A stretch of 64,000 nucleotides of DNA from Belliella aquatica (GCF_014637795.1 NZ_BMFD01000003.1:23754-87753); one strand, 5' to 3'; numbered from the stretch's first letter, positions 54,692 to 64,000 are shown. Notes: generated by a model not told the origin, from the letters alone. Made by a program: numbers and translations.

Positions 54692-57600
54692 TTAATCATT
54701 ATTTTGCCGCTCTTTTTATCTGAAGTATTGTCTAATTCTGACACGAGCTGTAATTCGTAAATATAAGTTCCTTTTACGGGATATTTGGTTTTCGAATGGA
54801 AAAAAATCCATGCGAAATCGTCTAGTATATTATTAGCTCTCACATAACGTTTGCTTGCTTGATATATTTCATGACCCGATGTTGAGAAAACACGCAAATA
54901 TAAAATTAAGTTTTCCCCAGCTCTGTTATGTTCTATCCTAAAGTTACTTACCTTATCGCTAGGATTTGGGTAGGTAGTACTTTTTAAAATTTTAACCGAT
55001 TGGCTTCCATCTACGAGAATTTCTTTTGTTGAGATTGAGCTGTTACCCACATTGTCCCATGCCTCTAGAGAGATGACATTTATACCTTCCTGCAAACCTT
55101 CTATTGGAACTCTGATTTCCCCGTTCGTGAAAGTATTTCCTGTAGAAATATACAAGTTATTGAGTGGGATTGGATCATTATCATTGATTCGTAAAAGGAT
55201 GTCTTGCCCAATATTGTTTGGAGAAATATTGATACCACTTTGATCACTCAACTTAGCAAGTAATTTGATATTGCTACCTTGAAAAACTTCTAGATCCTCT
55301 CCGTATTCATTTCCGAATAGCAATTCTATTTCAGGACCAACTGTGTCAAGAATTTCAGTTGGGTTTGTCCCGCCAACAATTATTTTCTCAGCCCCCATGC
55401 CTTCTTGCCCATCTTCGAGTTCAGCGAATATCCTGATAATTCCCTCTCCAAATTCATAATTGATGTTTTGGGGAATAAAAAGTTCTAATTTAAAAACACC
55501 ATCTGTAATGTCTCCGGTGCCCTGATAAAGCACATTTCCTTCTTCAATAAAGTTTATCGGCGAACTCTCGTCTCCCAAAGTTTTAACTTGTATTTTTTTA
55601 TCAAACAGAGTTGCATTATACATCCCCGAGGCATTTGTGATAACTGAATTGGTGAGCGGATCGATTATTCTGCCACGAATAACCGCTTTTGCCATTGCTC
55701 TCAAGGTATCTGTTTCTATTTCAAAATCGATGTCTTTAATTTCATCAATTTTAGTTTCTAACTCGGGTGTTGCGAGTTTCATAGAGGGATCGCCAAGCAA
55801 GGAGAAATTTCTATTGAGGGCTCCATTGAGACTGTTGTTTTTAGTCCTTTTGAAAATCTCCCCAAGATCCAGCGTTTCACCATTTTCTTTTTGGAAGACA
55901 TTTTCTATAAAAGCTTTGTTCAAGGCGAAATTGATACTGCTAAATACGGGTCTGCCAGTAGTCAAAAGCCCAATAGCTCCTTTTCTTTCTGCAAAAAGCA
56001 TTTCCTCAGCACCTGATCTGAGAAATGGACTGTCATGTCTTCCAAATTCACAGGTTGCAGTTACAAATAAGGGGAGCAGAGGATTTTCTATCCAATCTCT
56101 CAAGTCTGATGTCTGAAATACGCGCTCGGCGGTTAAGGTGGTTTCATTTCCATGGCCGATATAATTGAAGATCAAAACCCCATCTTCAATAGTTTGGGTT
56201 AGGGCTTCTTTGGCTTGCGGAGAGGTTTGTCTTCCAGCAGATCTAATTTGCTCGAATCTATCTAAGTAGACTTTCTCTAAAAGATACTCCGGATGATTTT
56301 TCGATAAAAAGGCTGCATGACTTTCAGCGTCATTGAGGTGGATATTGTTATCAGCATCATCTGTAAATAAGGCAATCTTTCTTTTCCATTCTCCTGGATT
56401 GTTGGATTTAAGCTCGTAAGCAATGATTTTGTCCACCATTTCTTTTGCTTCCAAGATAGAGATAGCTGGGATTCTTCCAACTCCAATTTTGAGGATTTCG
56501 TCGCCATTGCTGCTCTCTTCCCATTCACCTTGACCTAGTTCCAAGAAACCAAAATAGTCATCTGATGAATAGGTAGCTAAGGGATTGAGGCTGTTTCTAG
56601 AACTGTAAGAAGGGACTAGGTTTGGTCTTCCTCCGGTGATTTTTGTTTTGTAATCAAATGTTCCCTTTCCAAAAAACAGTACGTTTCTAACCTGACCACT
56701 TGCGTTGTAATGATAAGAGAGGAAATTGCGAATTGCTGTGATGTCATATGTTCCATACCCAAAAGCATCAAAGATGTCCTGTAAAACCACCACTTTTGTA
56801 CTAATTCCAAAGCTATTTTTATGGTTGGCAAGTCTGTCAGCTTCTTGTTTCAGTTGATTGTTAGTGATGATCACCAAAGACTGATTAATTGGATTTGACC
56901 TCAAATCCAAATTAGCTTGCTTGAATTGGGAAATTGATTTAGACTCACTAGAACTAAATACTATAGCTTTTTCACCTGCTTGAATCAATGTAGGTTCTGA
57001 GACAAACTTTGTTTGGTAGATATCTTTCAGCAGGAAAATATTCTTTCCAGAAACTGGAGAAATTGGAATAGGATCATTGGACAAATGATAAAATACACCA
57101 TTTGGCAGATTGTTATTGGAGTAGGGGATGGCCAACGAAACATAATCCATGTAGCCCCCACCATTTACATCAGAAGTTTGGTAATTAAGCTGAAAATTGA
57201 TTGTAGAGCTATTTCCAGGATTCAGAGAAATCCTAACTGTTTCCTCACGTCCTTTGATTCCATAAATAGCATTGGGAATCGAAGGGATGGTGAAGTTTGT
57301 TCTATTTTGTCCATTGATCAGGAGATTGAATTGGCTTGTTTGTAGGGATTGGGCCATTACCTTGGTTTTGATCATCCCTTGCCCAGTGTGTCCTGCTACA
57401 ATTGTAAAAGCATGGTTGTATGCCTGACCACTAAAAAATGGATTACCGTACCAATTCCTTCCTGATGAAAGAAGGTTGGTGTTTTCTTCTTTTTTTACTT
57501 GAATCTGAAATAAGCTGCCTTGGGTATTTAGATTAGTTCGTTCTGTATTTGAGATCCTTTTGGATGTAGTTTGATTGGAAATGAGATAGAAAATGGTGTC

Positions 57601-57954
57601 AGCGTAATAGTGATGCTGATATTCCCAGTCATTTTCTAAAGCACTGATTTGATGTGGACCTTGTAAATAAAAGAACAATTCATCCCCAATTATTTTGCTT
57701 GGAATTTCTCTTAAAGTAAGGTCAATGCTATCTAATTTCTGTGGAAGCAAACCAGCATTTCCGAAAACACTAATTTCTGACAGAGAGCTTGCCCCGATGT
57801 TACTGACTTGACTTGTTGTGATTTTGTAAACTCCTGATTCGGTTACGGGGAATTTGAAATACTGCTCTTGGGCAGCCAAATCATATATGAAAATGAAAGC
57901 AATGAAAGAGCTTAATAGAACTGCTTTTAAAAATATGTTATACTTTACTTTCAT
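54688..57954 (-). CDS. porU: Type IX secretion sortase PorU (C25 peptidase)
   Basis: 1088 residues from the ATG at 57954, which follows the pssA frame closely and opens the signal NIFLKAVLLSSFIAFIFIYD. The gingipain-like C25 domain includes the catalytic His in IFNYIGHGNETT (about 598) and Cys in FVTATCEFGRHD (about 632). The C-terminus ends in a T9SS sorting-type domain (TYPNPSDKV ... GTYIYELQLV ... GKIMIK). PorU cleaves the sorting signal of cargo and attaches it to lipid at the cell surface. Operon: overlaps pssA by 17 bp and porV by 4 bp. Confidence 0.93.
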   Translation of the reverse strand: MKVKYNIFLKAVLLSSFIAFIFIYDLAAQEQYFKFPVTESGVYKITTSQVSNIGASSLSEISVFGNAGLLPQKLDSIDLTLREIPSKIIGDELFFYLQGPHQISALENDWEYQHHYYADTIFYLISNQTTSKRISNTERTNLNTQGSLFQIQVKKEENTNLLSSGRNWYGNPFFSGQAYNHAFTIVAGHTGQGMIKTKVMAQSLQTSQFNLLINGQNRTNFTIPSIPNAIYGIKGREETVRISLNPGNSSTINFQLNYQTSDVNGGGYMDYVSLAIPYSNNNLPNGVFYHLSNDPIPISPVSGKNIFLLKDIYQTKFVSEPTLIQAGEKAIVFSSSESKSISQFKQANLDLRSNPINQSLVIITNNQLKQEADRLANHKNSFGISTKVVVLQDIFDAFGYGTYDITAIRNFLSYHYNASGQVRNVLFFGKGTFDYKTKITGGRPNLVPSYSSRNSLNPLATYSSDDYFGFLELGQGEWEESSNGDEILKIGVGRIPAISILEAKEMVDKIIAYELKSNNPGEWKRKIALFTDDADNNIHLNDAESHAAFLSKNHPEYLLEKVYLDRFEQIRSAGRQTSPQAKEALTQTIEDGVLIFNYIGHGNETTLTAERVFQTSDLRDWIENPLLPLFVTATCEFGRHDSPFLRSGAEEMLFAERKGAIGLLTTGRPVFSSINFALNKAFIENVFQKENGETLDLGEIFKRTKNNSLNGALNRNFSLLGDPSMKLATPELETKIDEIKDIDFEIETDTLRAMAKAVIRGRIIDPLTNSVITNASGMYNATLFDKKIQVKTLGDESSPINFIEEGNVLYQGTGDITDGVFKLELFIPQNINYEFGEGIIRIFAELEDGQEGMGAEKIIVGGTNPTEILDTVGPEIELLFGNEYGEDLEVFQGSNIKLLAKLSDQSGINISPNNIGQDILLRINDNDPIPLNNLYISTGNTFTNGEIRVPIEGLQEGINVISLEAWDNVGNSSISTKEILVDGSQSVKILKSTTYPNPSDKVSNFRIEHNRAGENLILYLRVFSTSGHEIYQASKRYVRANNILDDFAWIFFHSKTKYPVKGTYIYELQLVSELDNTSDKKSGKIMIK

Positions 57955-58639
57955 TACGATAGATCGCTCCCTCCAAAACAGAAAGTGCAATATAAGAAAT
58001 AATTATAATGGGAATTCCTGCTAAACCTAAAGTTATTATACAAATGACACCTATGGCTAAAGTGAAGTACCTAAAGAGGTTAGGTTGAAATTTATAATTT
58101 TTGAATTTTAGTGCAATTAGTGGTAATTCAGCTACCAAGAGAATAGACATAAATATTGCTATTCCGATCAGTGTGTATGGGTTTGCAATGATATTTTCAG
58201 TGGCTGGGAATTTATTTACAAAAAATGGGAGCGTGCTGATCAGTAGAGCATTGGCAGGAGTAGGGACGCCAATAAAGCGATCAGTTTGTCGTGTGTCTAC
58301 GTTGAACTTTGCCAATCGGAGGGCTGAGAATACTCCAATGATCAAAGCTAAAAAAGGGAGAAATTCGTCATTCGTAAGTTCTTTGACCCATTGAAAAACA
58401 ATGAACGATGGCAGTACTCCAAAGGTCACCAAATCTGCTAATGAATCTAGTTGCTTACCGATTTCACTGTGAACCTTCAGGATTCTAGCAACAAATCCGT
58501 CCAAGAAGTCAAAAATGGCTGCCAAAAATATAAAGTAAGCACCATATCCGATTTTTCCTGAAAGGACAAAATAAATCCCCATCATCCCTGCAAGGAGATT
58601 CAAACTGGTAATTGCGTTGGGAATGTGTTTTTTGATCAT
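57938..58639 (-). CDS. pssA: CDP-diacylglycerol--serine O-phosphatidyltransferase
   Basis: 233 residues from the ATG at 58639 (a TTG 1 codon upstream is in frame). About seven hydrophobic segments and the CDP-alcohol phosphotransferase motif DFLDGFVARILKVHSEIGKQ followed by LDSLAD, which gives DGxxAR..G..LD..xD. Makes phosphatidylserine, the precursor of phosphatidylethanolamine. The start overlaps the stop of the upstream metallo-hydrolase by 1 bp and its 3' end overlaps porU by 17 bp, so it is co-translated with the T9SS genes. Confidence 0.93.
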   Translation of the reverse strand: MIKKHIPNAITSLNLLAGMMGIYFVLSGKIGYGAYFIFLAAIFDFLDGFVARILKVHSEIGKQLDSLADLVTFGVLPSFIVFQWVKELTNDEFLPFLALIIGVFSALRLAKFNVDTRQTDRFIGVPTPANALLISTLPFFVNKFPATENIIANPYTLIGIAIFMSILLVAELPLIALKFKNYKFQPNLFRYFTLAIGVICIITLGLAGIPIIIISYIALSVLEGAIYRNESKV

Positions 58640-59292
58640 CAAAATTTAGCTCTTTTTCCTACAAAGGGATTGTTGATTTGCTCGAAGCCAATGTTTGTTT
58701 CTGGTCCATGGCCAGGATAGATCGTCATCGTTTCTGGCAAGGTAAACATTTCATTTTTGATCGCATTTAATAAAGTCAGGTGGTCACCACTTGGAAGGTC
58801 TGTTCTCCCAATACTTCCTTGAAATAAAGTATCTCCAGCTATACAAATATTTGCATCCAAATTGTAAAAAACCAGATGCCCCGGAGCATGTCCAGGTACA
58901 AATTTGATTTTCAAGATGGTATTACCAAATTCAATCTGATCATTTTCATCGATAAATTTATCTGCTTCGGTTTCTTCGTAAGCGGGAAAGCCATAATTGG
59001 AGGCATAGGAAGAAACTGATTTCAAGACCACCACTTCATTTTTGTGCATCAGAAGGGGGACATTGAACTGTCTTTTTACAAATGCATTACCTAAGACGTG
59101 GTCAATATGACAATGCGTATTGATTAGGTATTTGATATTTAATCCTTCCTTGGATATAAAATTTTGTAACGTTTCTTTCTCCGCTTTTTCGTAACAACCT
59201 GGATCAAATATTACCGCTTCTTTGGTTTCATCAAAGAGGAGGAAAGTGTTTTCCATAAAAGGATTGAAAGTAAAAGATTTTATTTGTAGCAT
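58639..59292 (-). CDS. MBL-fold metallo-hydrolase (glyoxalase II-like)
   Basis: 217 residues from the ATG at 59292; longer in-frame starts up to 59418 would overlap the divergent gene. The zinc motif HxHxDH is in LINTHCHIDHVLGN, the next His in KFVPGHAPGHLVFYN, the bridging Asp in CIAGDTLFQGSIGR, and a final His in YPGHGPETNIG. Such proteins hydrolyse thioesters or related substrates. First gene of the pssA-porU-porV-M16 operon; it begins 58 bp from the divergent FAD oxidoreductase. Confidence 0.88.
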   Translation of the reverse strand: MLQIKSFTFNPFMENTFLLFDETKEAVIFDPGCYEKAEKETLQNFISKEGLNIKYLINTHCHIDHVLGNAFVKRQFNVPLLMHKNEVVVLKSVSSYASNYGFPAYEETEADKFIDENDQIEFGNTILKIKFVPGHAPGHLVFYNLDANICIAGDTLFQGSIGRTDLPSGDHLTLLNAIKNEMFTLPETMTIYPGHGPETNIGFEQINNPFVGKRAKF

Positions 59293-59350
59293 AAGTAGAA
59301 ACATTTTCTTGAAAGGATCAAAATAACAAAGAAAGAATTTAATTTTGGGC

Positions 59351-60403
59351 ATGGATGTAGATTTTTTACTAATTGGACAAGGCTTGGCGGGCACAGTACT
59401 GTCATATAGATTGATCAAAGATGGTCATTCGGTAATGGTTATTGACGAGCCAAAAGCAAACAACAGCAGTAGAGTTGCCGCAGGATTGTACAATCCAGTC
59501 ACAGGCCGAAAAATGGTCAAAACATGGAATGCTGATTTGCTATTTCCTGAAATAGAGCCTCTTTATGAAGAATTAGAAAAAGAGCTTGGGGCTTCTTTTT
59601 TGCATAAAATGCCAATTTACAGACCGTTTTTAAATATTGAAGAGCAAAATGAATGGATGGGGAATAGTGAAGATGAAAAATTCAAAATATATCTCAAGCA
59701 AATACAAATCACGCCTCTTCATAAGAAAGTAGAGAACGATTTTGGTGGGGTGGTTTTAGCCAACTCTGGTTATTTGGATATTAACACGCTGTTAGACTGC
59801 TATTCAAAATTTCTCATTGAAAAAAACTCTTTGCTTGAAGATTATTTTGATGAAAATCAATTGATTATACAGGAGGATCGAATTCATTACAAAGAACTCA
59901 CTGCAAGGGGTGTTATTTATTGTAATGGTTTAGGAACAATGAAAAGTGAATTCTTCAAATTTTTACCTTTTGCTCCAGTTAAGGGTGAAATCTTAGACTT
60001 AGAGCAGGATTTTCATCCAAAAGAAATTATCAATCGAGGAGTTTTTAGAATTTCTTTACCCAATGGATTGGTTCGTGTGGGCTCGACATATTCTTGGCAT
60101 GACTTGGATCAAGGCCCTACCGAAAGAGCAAAAAACGAGCTTTTCGAAAGGCTAGATCATTTAGTTAAAATTAAAGCGAAAAAACTCGTAAATCATAAAA
60201 CAGGAATTAGACCTGCTACAAAAGATAGAAGACCAATGTTGGGAAAACATCCTGACCATGAAAGCGTTTATGTTTTTAATGGTTTTGGTGCTAAAGGAGT
60301 TTCATTGGTACCATATTATAGTAAAATGATGGTTGATTTATTGATAAATAACAATCAACCTCATAATGATGTTAACATAAGTCGTTTTTTTAAGTATATT
60401 TAA
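59351..60403 (+). CDS. FAD-dependent oxidoreductase (DAO family), second
   Basis: 350 residues from the ATG at 59351 (TTG at 59345 is in frame). The FAD motif MDVDFLLIGQGLAGTVLSYR is at the N-terminus, with RVAAGLYNPVTGRK contacting the flavin and a late KTGIRPATKDRRPMLGKHPD and FNGFGAKGVSLVPYYS. It belongs to the glycine/D-amino-acid oxidase fold but the substrate is unknown. Divergent from the metallo-hydrolase operon across 58 bp; followed after 21 bp by the large outer-membrane protein on the same strand. Confidence 0.82.
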   Translation: MDVDFLLIGQGLAGTVLSYRLIKDGHSVMVIDEPKANNSSRVAAGLYNPVTGRKMVKTWNADLLFPEIEPLYEELEKELGASFLHKMPIYRPFLNIEEQNEWMGNSEDEKFKIYLKQIQITPLHKKVENDFGGVVLANSGYLDINTLLDCYSKFLIEKNSLLEDYFDENQLIIQEDRIHYKELTARGVIYCNGLGTMKSEFFKFLPFAPVKGEILDLEQDFHPKEIINRGVFRISLPNGLVRVGSTYSWHDLDQGPTERAKNELFERLDHLVKIKAKKLVNHKTGIRPATKDRRPMLGKHPDHESVYVFNGFGAKGVSLVPYYSKMMVDLLINNNQPHNDVNISRFFKYI

Positions 60404-60424
60404 ATTCTAAGTTGCCTTTGACTA

Positions 60425-63400
60425 ATGAAAAATAAAATTTTCTATTTCACATTGCTTTTTGGGTTGTTTATGCCTGTACTTATTGCTACTGCTCAGTTTG
60501 ATCAGGAGCGATTTGGTAAAAATAGAGTTCAGCATAAAGATATAGAATGGTATTATTTCAGTTCAAATAATTTTGAAGTCTATTATTATGACGGTGGACT
60601 GAATAACGCTAGAATGGCAATTGATTATTTAGAAAATGAGTTTGATAGATTGACTCAGCTAATTGGTTATGTTGCCTACACCAAGCCTAAAATTTTTATT
60701 TACAATTCACCAGAAGAGAGACTACAAAGCAACTTAGACCTCAATAAGGATGAATATACTGTAGATGGTCAGACTTTTTTTAGCCGACTTCTTGGAGAGG
60801 TGGCTTATCCTGGGACGTGGGAAGCATTTAAAAAGGATTTAATTTACAGCACTTCAAAAGTCATTATTGAAGAAATGCTTTACGGAGCCACAATTGCGGA
60901 TGCATTTCAGGCAAATTTAATCAATAGTTTCCCCGAATGGTATATTGAGGGAGCAGCGATGTATTTAGCACATGGATGGAGTAGGGAAATGGATGATTTT
61001 ATCAGACACTATTTTGAAGATGATAAAAAACAAAAAGTTCACAGACTTCAAGAAAAAGAAGCTGCACTTGTAGGGCAATCAATCTGGAATTTTATCGCCG
61101 AAAAATACGGGAGGAGATATATTTCAAGTGTTTTGAACCTGAGTAGGATCAATAGAAATGAAGAAAATAGCATTGCGAATACTATTGGATTGAATTACAA
61201 GATTTTCACAGAACAATGGCAGCAATTTTATGTCGAAAATAATAAGTCTGTATTAGCGACTTTTAAAGATTTCAACGAGAGCAATATAATCAATAGTACC
61301 AAATCGAGGGAACTAGGCATAATCAATGATATTAAATTTAGCCCTGATGGTAAGCACTTAGCCTACGTCATTAATAATGGAGGGAAATATAAAGTTCAGG
61401 TTCAAGAATTGGCGACGAAAAGAGAGCGGACGATTCTATCAGGAGGAATACGTTCTGCGGATCAACCTGCTAATCTTACAAGTCCTATAATTGCTTGGAG
61501 AGACACGTTAAATTTGGCTATTGCAACTTATAAACGGGGGACGACTTCCTTGATTTTAAGAGCAATTGATGGCTCTAATCAGGATAAAATTTTCTTAAGG
61601 AATATTACACAGATTTTGAGTCTAGACTATAATTCTACTGGTAGAAATATGGTGGTATCAGCCATATCGAATGGTAAGACCGATGTTTTTTCATTGAATG
61701 TTAGAGGTGTTGGAAAAAGATTGACCAATAATGTTTTTGATAATGTCGACCCGATATTCTTGAATGATTCTACTATTATTTATTCTTCGAATTTCACAGA
61801 ATTACCGGACTCTGTATTAACAAGATATCCTGATGTAAGAAAGCTTCCTGATTATTTTAATTTATATAAAATCGATATTACGGATTCTTCGGAGATCATT
61901 TCTAAATTGACTAATAGTAGCTTTATTAATATCAAACCCACAGTTCTTAATTCTAATTTCATACTTCATCTGAGTGATCAAAGTGGGATCATGAACTTGA
62001 TGCGCATGAGTGTTAATGGAGCCATTTCTAGTCAGGTATCCTCGTTTAGCAAGAGCATTGAGGCATTTGATTATTCTTCAAGGCTAAATAGAATTGCCTA
62101 TTCTTACCGAGATGGTAATCAAAGTTATCTTGTAGTCGAACCTTATTCTAATACAGATCAGTTTACACCAAGTATTCCGAGGATTCAGCTGCAGCAGGCT
62201 AAGGTGCTAAATGAACGGATTACTAATCGAAGATTAGAGCAACAAGAAACGAGAGTCGAACCTCGGGAAGCAAGATCTACAGCTGTTCCAAAAGTGGAGG
62301 AGGTTAAAAGAGACACCACTCTAAATGTCAATATTGAAAATCTTCTTATTGGAGGCAATCAATCCCAAACAAGTAATAGCCCAGTAAGGTCTAATGCAGC
62401 TATTCCTCAGCAAAATTCTAGCGATACAATTCCTCCTGTTGGAAATTTAACAGGAAGTATCAATACAGATAGACTTAGATTCCAAAGAAGGGGAGGTTTA
62501 GATACTGAAAATTATACTTTTGATACCATTCCAATTGTTACCCAACAAAGCAATGCGCTATCACAGATACAATCGAGAAATAATATTTTGGATAAGTTCA
62601 GGAGTCAAAGTATGAAAAGACTCGTGACAGGACCACAAAGGATGACGCCTCAATTTATTACAAGCAGCTTAAAGACAACATTTGTTGTAGATCCGCTTCG
62701 AGGATTTGGTGTTAGTCTGAATGGTAAAATGTCCGATTTGCTAGAAAATCATTTGTTTGAAGGGGGAGTTATGACGACTCTTGATTTTAGATCAGGTAGT
62801 GATATATTCTTTGACTATCAATACCTCAAGCAAAGAGTGGATCTAAGAGGTAGGTTTGATAGGAGATCAATTCAAGTGTCTGAAGGAGATTTAACTTTCC
62901 AAAAATATGTTTTAACAAAAGCTGAGTTAGGTTTTTCATATCCTTTCAATGTGCATAGCCGAGTAATGGCGGCTCCATTCTTTGCCAAAAGTCAATATTT
63001 CAATCTTAATCCTGACTCAATCCTAAGAGGTGTTGTTCCAGATCAGAATAGATTTGACGTCAACTATGCAGGTGCAAAAGTTGAGTTTGTTGTGGACAAG
63101 ACCCAGCAGCTTGGACTTTATATGCAAGAAGGATTGAAAGGTAAATTAGGTGCTGTTCATTACCAAGGAATGAATAATGGTGAAAGATCCTTTACTAACG
63201 CATATTTGGATTTAAGAAATTATCAGAAAATTCATAAGAATATCACTTTTGCCACGAGGTTATTTGCAGGGACGTTCTTTGGTAAAAACCCTCAATCTTA
63301 TCTTGTTGGAGGAATGGACAACTGGCTGTTCAATCAGTTTTATAGACCTCCAACCAATAGGCCAGAAGCATCACCAGTGAGAAATGCAGGAGGAGTTGAA

Positions 63401-63832
63401 AATTCAAACATACTTTTCGCCGAATTTGTAGACCTAAGAGGATATAACTATGACGAGATTCGAGGAAGGAATGTAATTACCTTTTCTTCTGAATTAAGAA
63501 TACCACTTTTCTCTTATTTGTCAAGAGGAAATATCACCTCCAATTTCATCAAGAACTTCCAATTGGTAGCTTTCTATGATATAGGGACATCTTGGAATGA
63601 ATCTCCGCCATGGGAACGTGTGAACGATCAGAACACTGAGGTGATAGATACTGAAGGTTCTCCTTTCTTGATTACGCTTAATAATTTCAATAACCCATGG
63701 CTACAAAGTTATGGTGCGGGGGTTAGAACAGTTCTATTGAATTATTATGTAAAGTTCGATTTGGCTCGTCCTATAAGGAATTATGAGGCAGATGATCTTA
63801 AATTTTATGTTACCTTAGGGTACAATTTCTAA
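60425..63832 (+). CDS. Large outer-membrane protein: peptidase-like, TolB-like and Omp85-like regions
   Basis: 1135 residues. Signal peptide to about 24 (FYFTLLFGLFMPVLIATAQ). Residues about 30-270 resemble the MA-type metallopeptidase fold, with FPEWYIEGAAMYLAHGWSRE, but no HExxH was found, so it may be inactive. Residues about 285-560 contain TolB/PD40-like propeller blades (IKFSPDGKHLAYVI). A Gln/Asn/Arg-rich linker spans about 590-700. Residues about 745-1135 form a barrel with FVDLRGYNYDEIRGRNVITF and SSELRIPLF, matching the Omp85 loop-6 signature, and end in YVTLGYNF. The combination is unusual; it may couple assembly to a periplasmic adaptor. The role is inferred. Confidence 0.75.
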   Translation: MKNKIFYFTLLFGLFMPVLIATAQFDQERFGKNRVQHKDIEWYYFSSNNFEVYYYDGGLNNARMAIDYLENEFDRLTQLIGYVAYTKPKIFIYNSPEERLQSNLDLNKDEYTVDGQTFFSRLLGEVAYPGTWEAFKKDLIYSTSKVIIEEMLYGATIADAFQANLINSFPEWYIEGAAMYLAHGWSREMDDFIRHYFEDDKKQKVHRLQEKEAALVGQSIWNFIAEKYGRRYISSVLNLSRINRNEENSIANTIGLNYKIFTEQWQQFYVENNKSVLATFKDFNESNIINSTKSRELGIINDIKFSPDGKHLAYVINNGGKYKVQVQELATKRERTILSGGIRSADQPANLTSPIIAWRDTLNLAIATYKRGTTSLILRAIDGSNQDKIFLRNITQILSLDYNSTGRNMVVSAISNGKTDVFSLNVRGVGKRLTNNVFDNVDPIFLNDSTIIYSSNFTELPDSVLTRYPDVRKLPDYFNLYKIDITDSSEIISKLTNSSFINIKPTVLNSNFILHLSDQSGIMNLMRMSVNGAISSQVSSFSKSIEAFDYSSRLNRIAYSYRDGNQSYLVVEPYSNTDQFTPSIPRIQLQQAKVLNERITNRRLEQQETRVEPREARSTAVPKVEEVKRDTTLNVNIENLLIGGNQSQTSNSPVRSNAAIPQQNSSDTIPPVGNLTGSINTDRLRFQRRGGLDTENYTFDTIPIVTQQSNALSQIQSRNNILDKFRSQSMKRLVTGPQRMTPQFITSSLKTTFVVDPLRGFGVSLNGKMSDLLENHLFEGGVMTTLDFRSGSDIFFDYQYLKQRVDLRGRFDRRSIQVSEGDLTFQKYVLTKAELGFSYPFNVHSRVMAAPFFAKSQYFNLNPDSILRGVVPDQNRFDVNYAGAKVEFVVDKTQQLGLYMQEGLKGKLGAVHYQGMNNGERSFTNAYLDLRNYQKIHKNITFATRLFAGTFFGKNPQSYLVGGMDNWLFNQFYRPPTNRPEASPVRNAGGVENSNILFAEFVDLRGYNYDEIRGRNVITFSSELRIPLFSYLSRGNITSNFIKNFQLVAFYDIGTSWNESPPWERVNDQNTEVIDTEGSPFLITLNNFNNPWLQSYGAGVRTVLLNYYVKFDLARPIRNYEADDLKFYVTLGYNF

Positions 63833-63847
63833 TCAATATCAATTCCT

Positions 63848-64000
63848 ATGATTAAATCAATGACAGGCTATGGTTTAGCCAGTTTTGAAGATGATGCTTT
63901 TATAATAAGTGTAGAAGTAAAAACGCTCAATTCTAAATTTCTCGACCTTTCCATTAGAAGTCCAAAACAATTTTCAGATAAAGAGTCAGAAATCCGAAAC
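63848..64000 (+). CDS. YicC family protein, N-terminal part
   Basis: 51 codons are visible before the window ends. The start MIKSMTGYGLASFEDDAFII and EVKTLNSKFLDLSIRSPKQF are the N-terminal signature of YicC/YloC proteins, which have been described as endoribonucleases. It lies 15 bp after the large outer-membrane protein gene. The rest of the gene lies outside the window. Confidence 0.88.
   Translation, partial: MIKSMTGYGLASFEDDAFIISVEVKTLNSKFLDLSIRSPKQFSDKESEIRN

Noticed and set aside
54688-57954. Internal plus-strand ORFs of 60-160 residues inside porU
   Set aside because: They lie wholly within a well-supported gene in another frame and have low-complexity or unnatural composition.

Overview
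This 64 kb window is AT-rich bacterial chromosome from a member of the Bacteroidetes, most likely the order Cytophagales and close to the Cyclobacteriaceae. That placement is inferred from gene content: PorU and PorV of the type IX secretion system, SDR-type threonine dehydrogenase, BT_3928-like, DUF1599, DUF4494, DUF2911 and HYC_CC_PP proteins, an archaeal-type ProS, candidate -7 boxes of the form TAnnTTTG, and few visible Shine-Dalgarno sequences. No rRNA, tRNA or CRISPR array was seen.

Layout. 1-754: the end of an IS21-family element (istA N-terminus and four 24-bp-spaced terminal repeats) abuts the C-terminal remnant of a TonB-dependent receptor. 755-2509: a gene-free island of hairpins and dispersed repeats. 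2510-4128: a four-gene phage-like accessory cassette (a DUF6266-like unknown protein, a DUF5675 protein and two very small holin-like membrane proteins) closed by a strong terminator. 4190-5650: an unknown winged-helix-like protein, a TetR regulator and a 108-bp tandem duplication. 5800-8100: divergent tdh and kbl, which convert threonine to glycine and acetyl-CoA. 8450-12388: folP-cdaA (folate and c-di-AMP synthesis) facing DUF1599, a DoxX-like membrane protein and shikimate kinase. 12378-15580: two envelope proteins. 15713-26180: proS, nfeD-floA, rsfS-ftsH, birA, ahcY, a lipoprotein and a 2,4-dienoyl-CoA reductase. Three copies of a structured intergenic repeat lie between 14008 and 19499.

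26336-28797: an SbtA-like bicarbonate transporter, a small translationally coupled partner and a divergent CbbR/CmpR-like LysR regulator, which form a likely inorganic-carbon uptake module. 29638-37480: a heavy-metal efflux operon (HYC_CC_PP protein, oversized CusA/CzcA pump, TolC-like channel with a Ser/Gly/Met-rich insert, CusB-like adaptor with metal-binding and DUF3347 domains). It is followed by an intergenic region with GAAATA repeated every 11 bp and a His-rich DUF2911 lipoprotein. 38398-49817: a kinase-like PAS protein without an ATPase domain, an HD hydrolase, DUF4494, a membrane patatin, a KefB-type antiporter, a Mpo1-like protein, an FAD oxidoreductase, NhaC, a DEDDy exonuclease and a YigZ/IMPACT protein. 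49939-52212: a three-gene sugar-modification group.

52209-59292: a tightly overlapping five-gene operon on the minus strand (metallo-hydrolase, pssA, porU, porV, and an M16-like protein that has lost its zinc motif). This places the T9SS sortase and its shuttle protein beside phospholipid synthesis. 59351-64000: a second FAD oxidoreductase, a 1135-residue protein that appears to join a peptidase-like domain, a TolB-like propeller and an Omp85-like barrel, and the start of a YicC-family gene.

The least explained elements are the 2510-4128 cassette, the three-copy structured repeat, the 11-bp phased array at 37490-37582, the three-part outer-membrane protein at 60425-63832, and the pseudo-M16 protein in the PorU/PorV operon.
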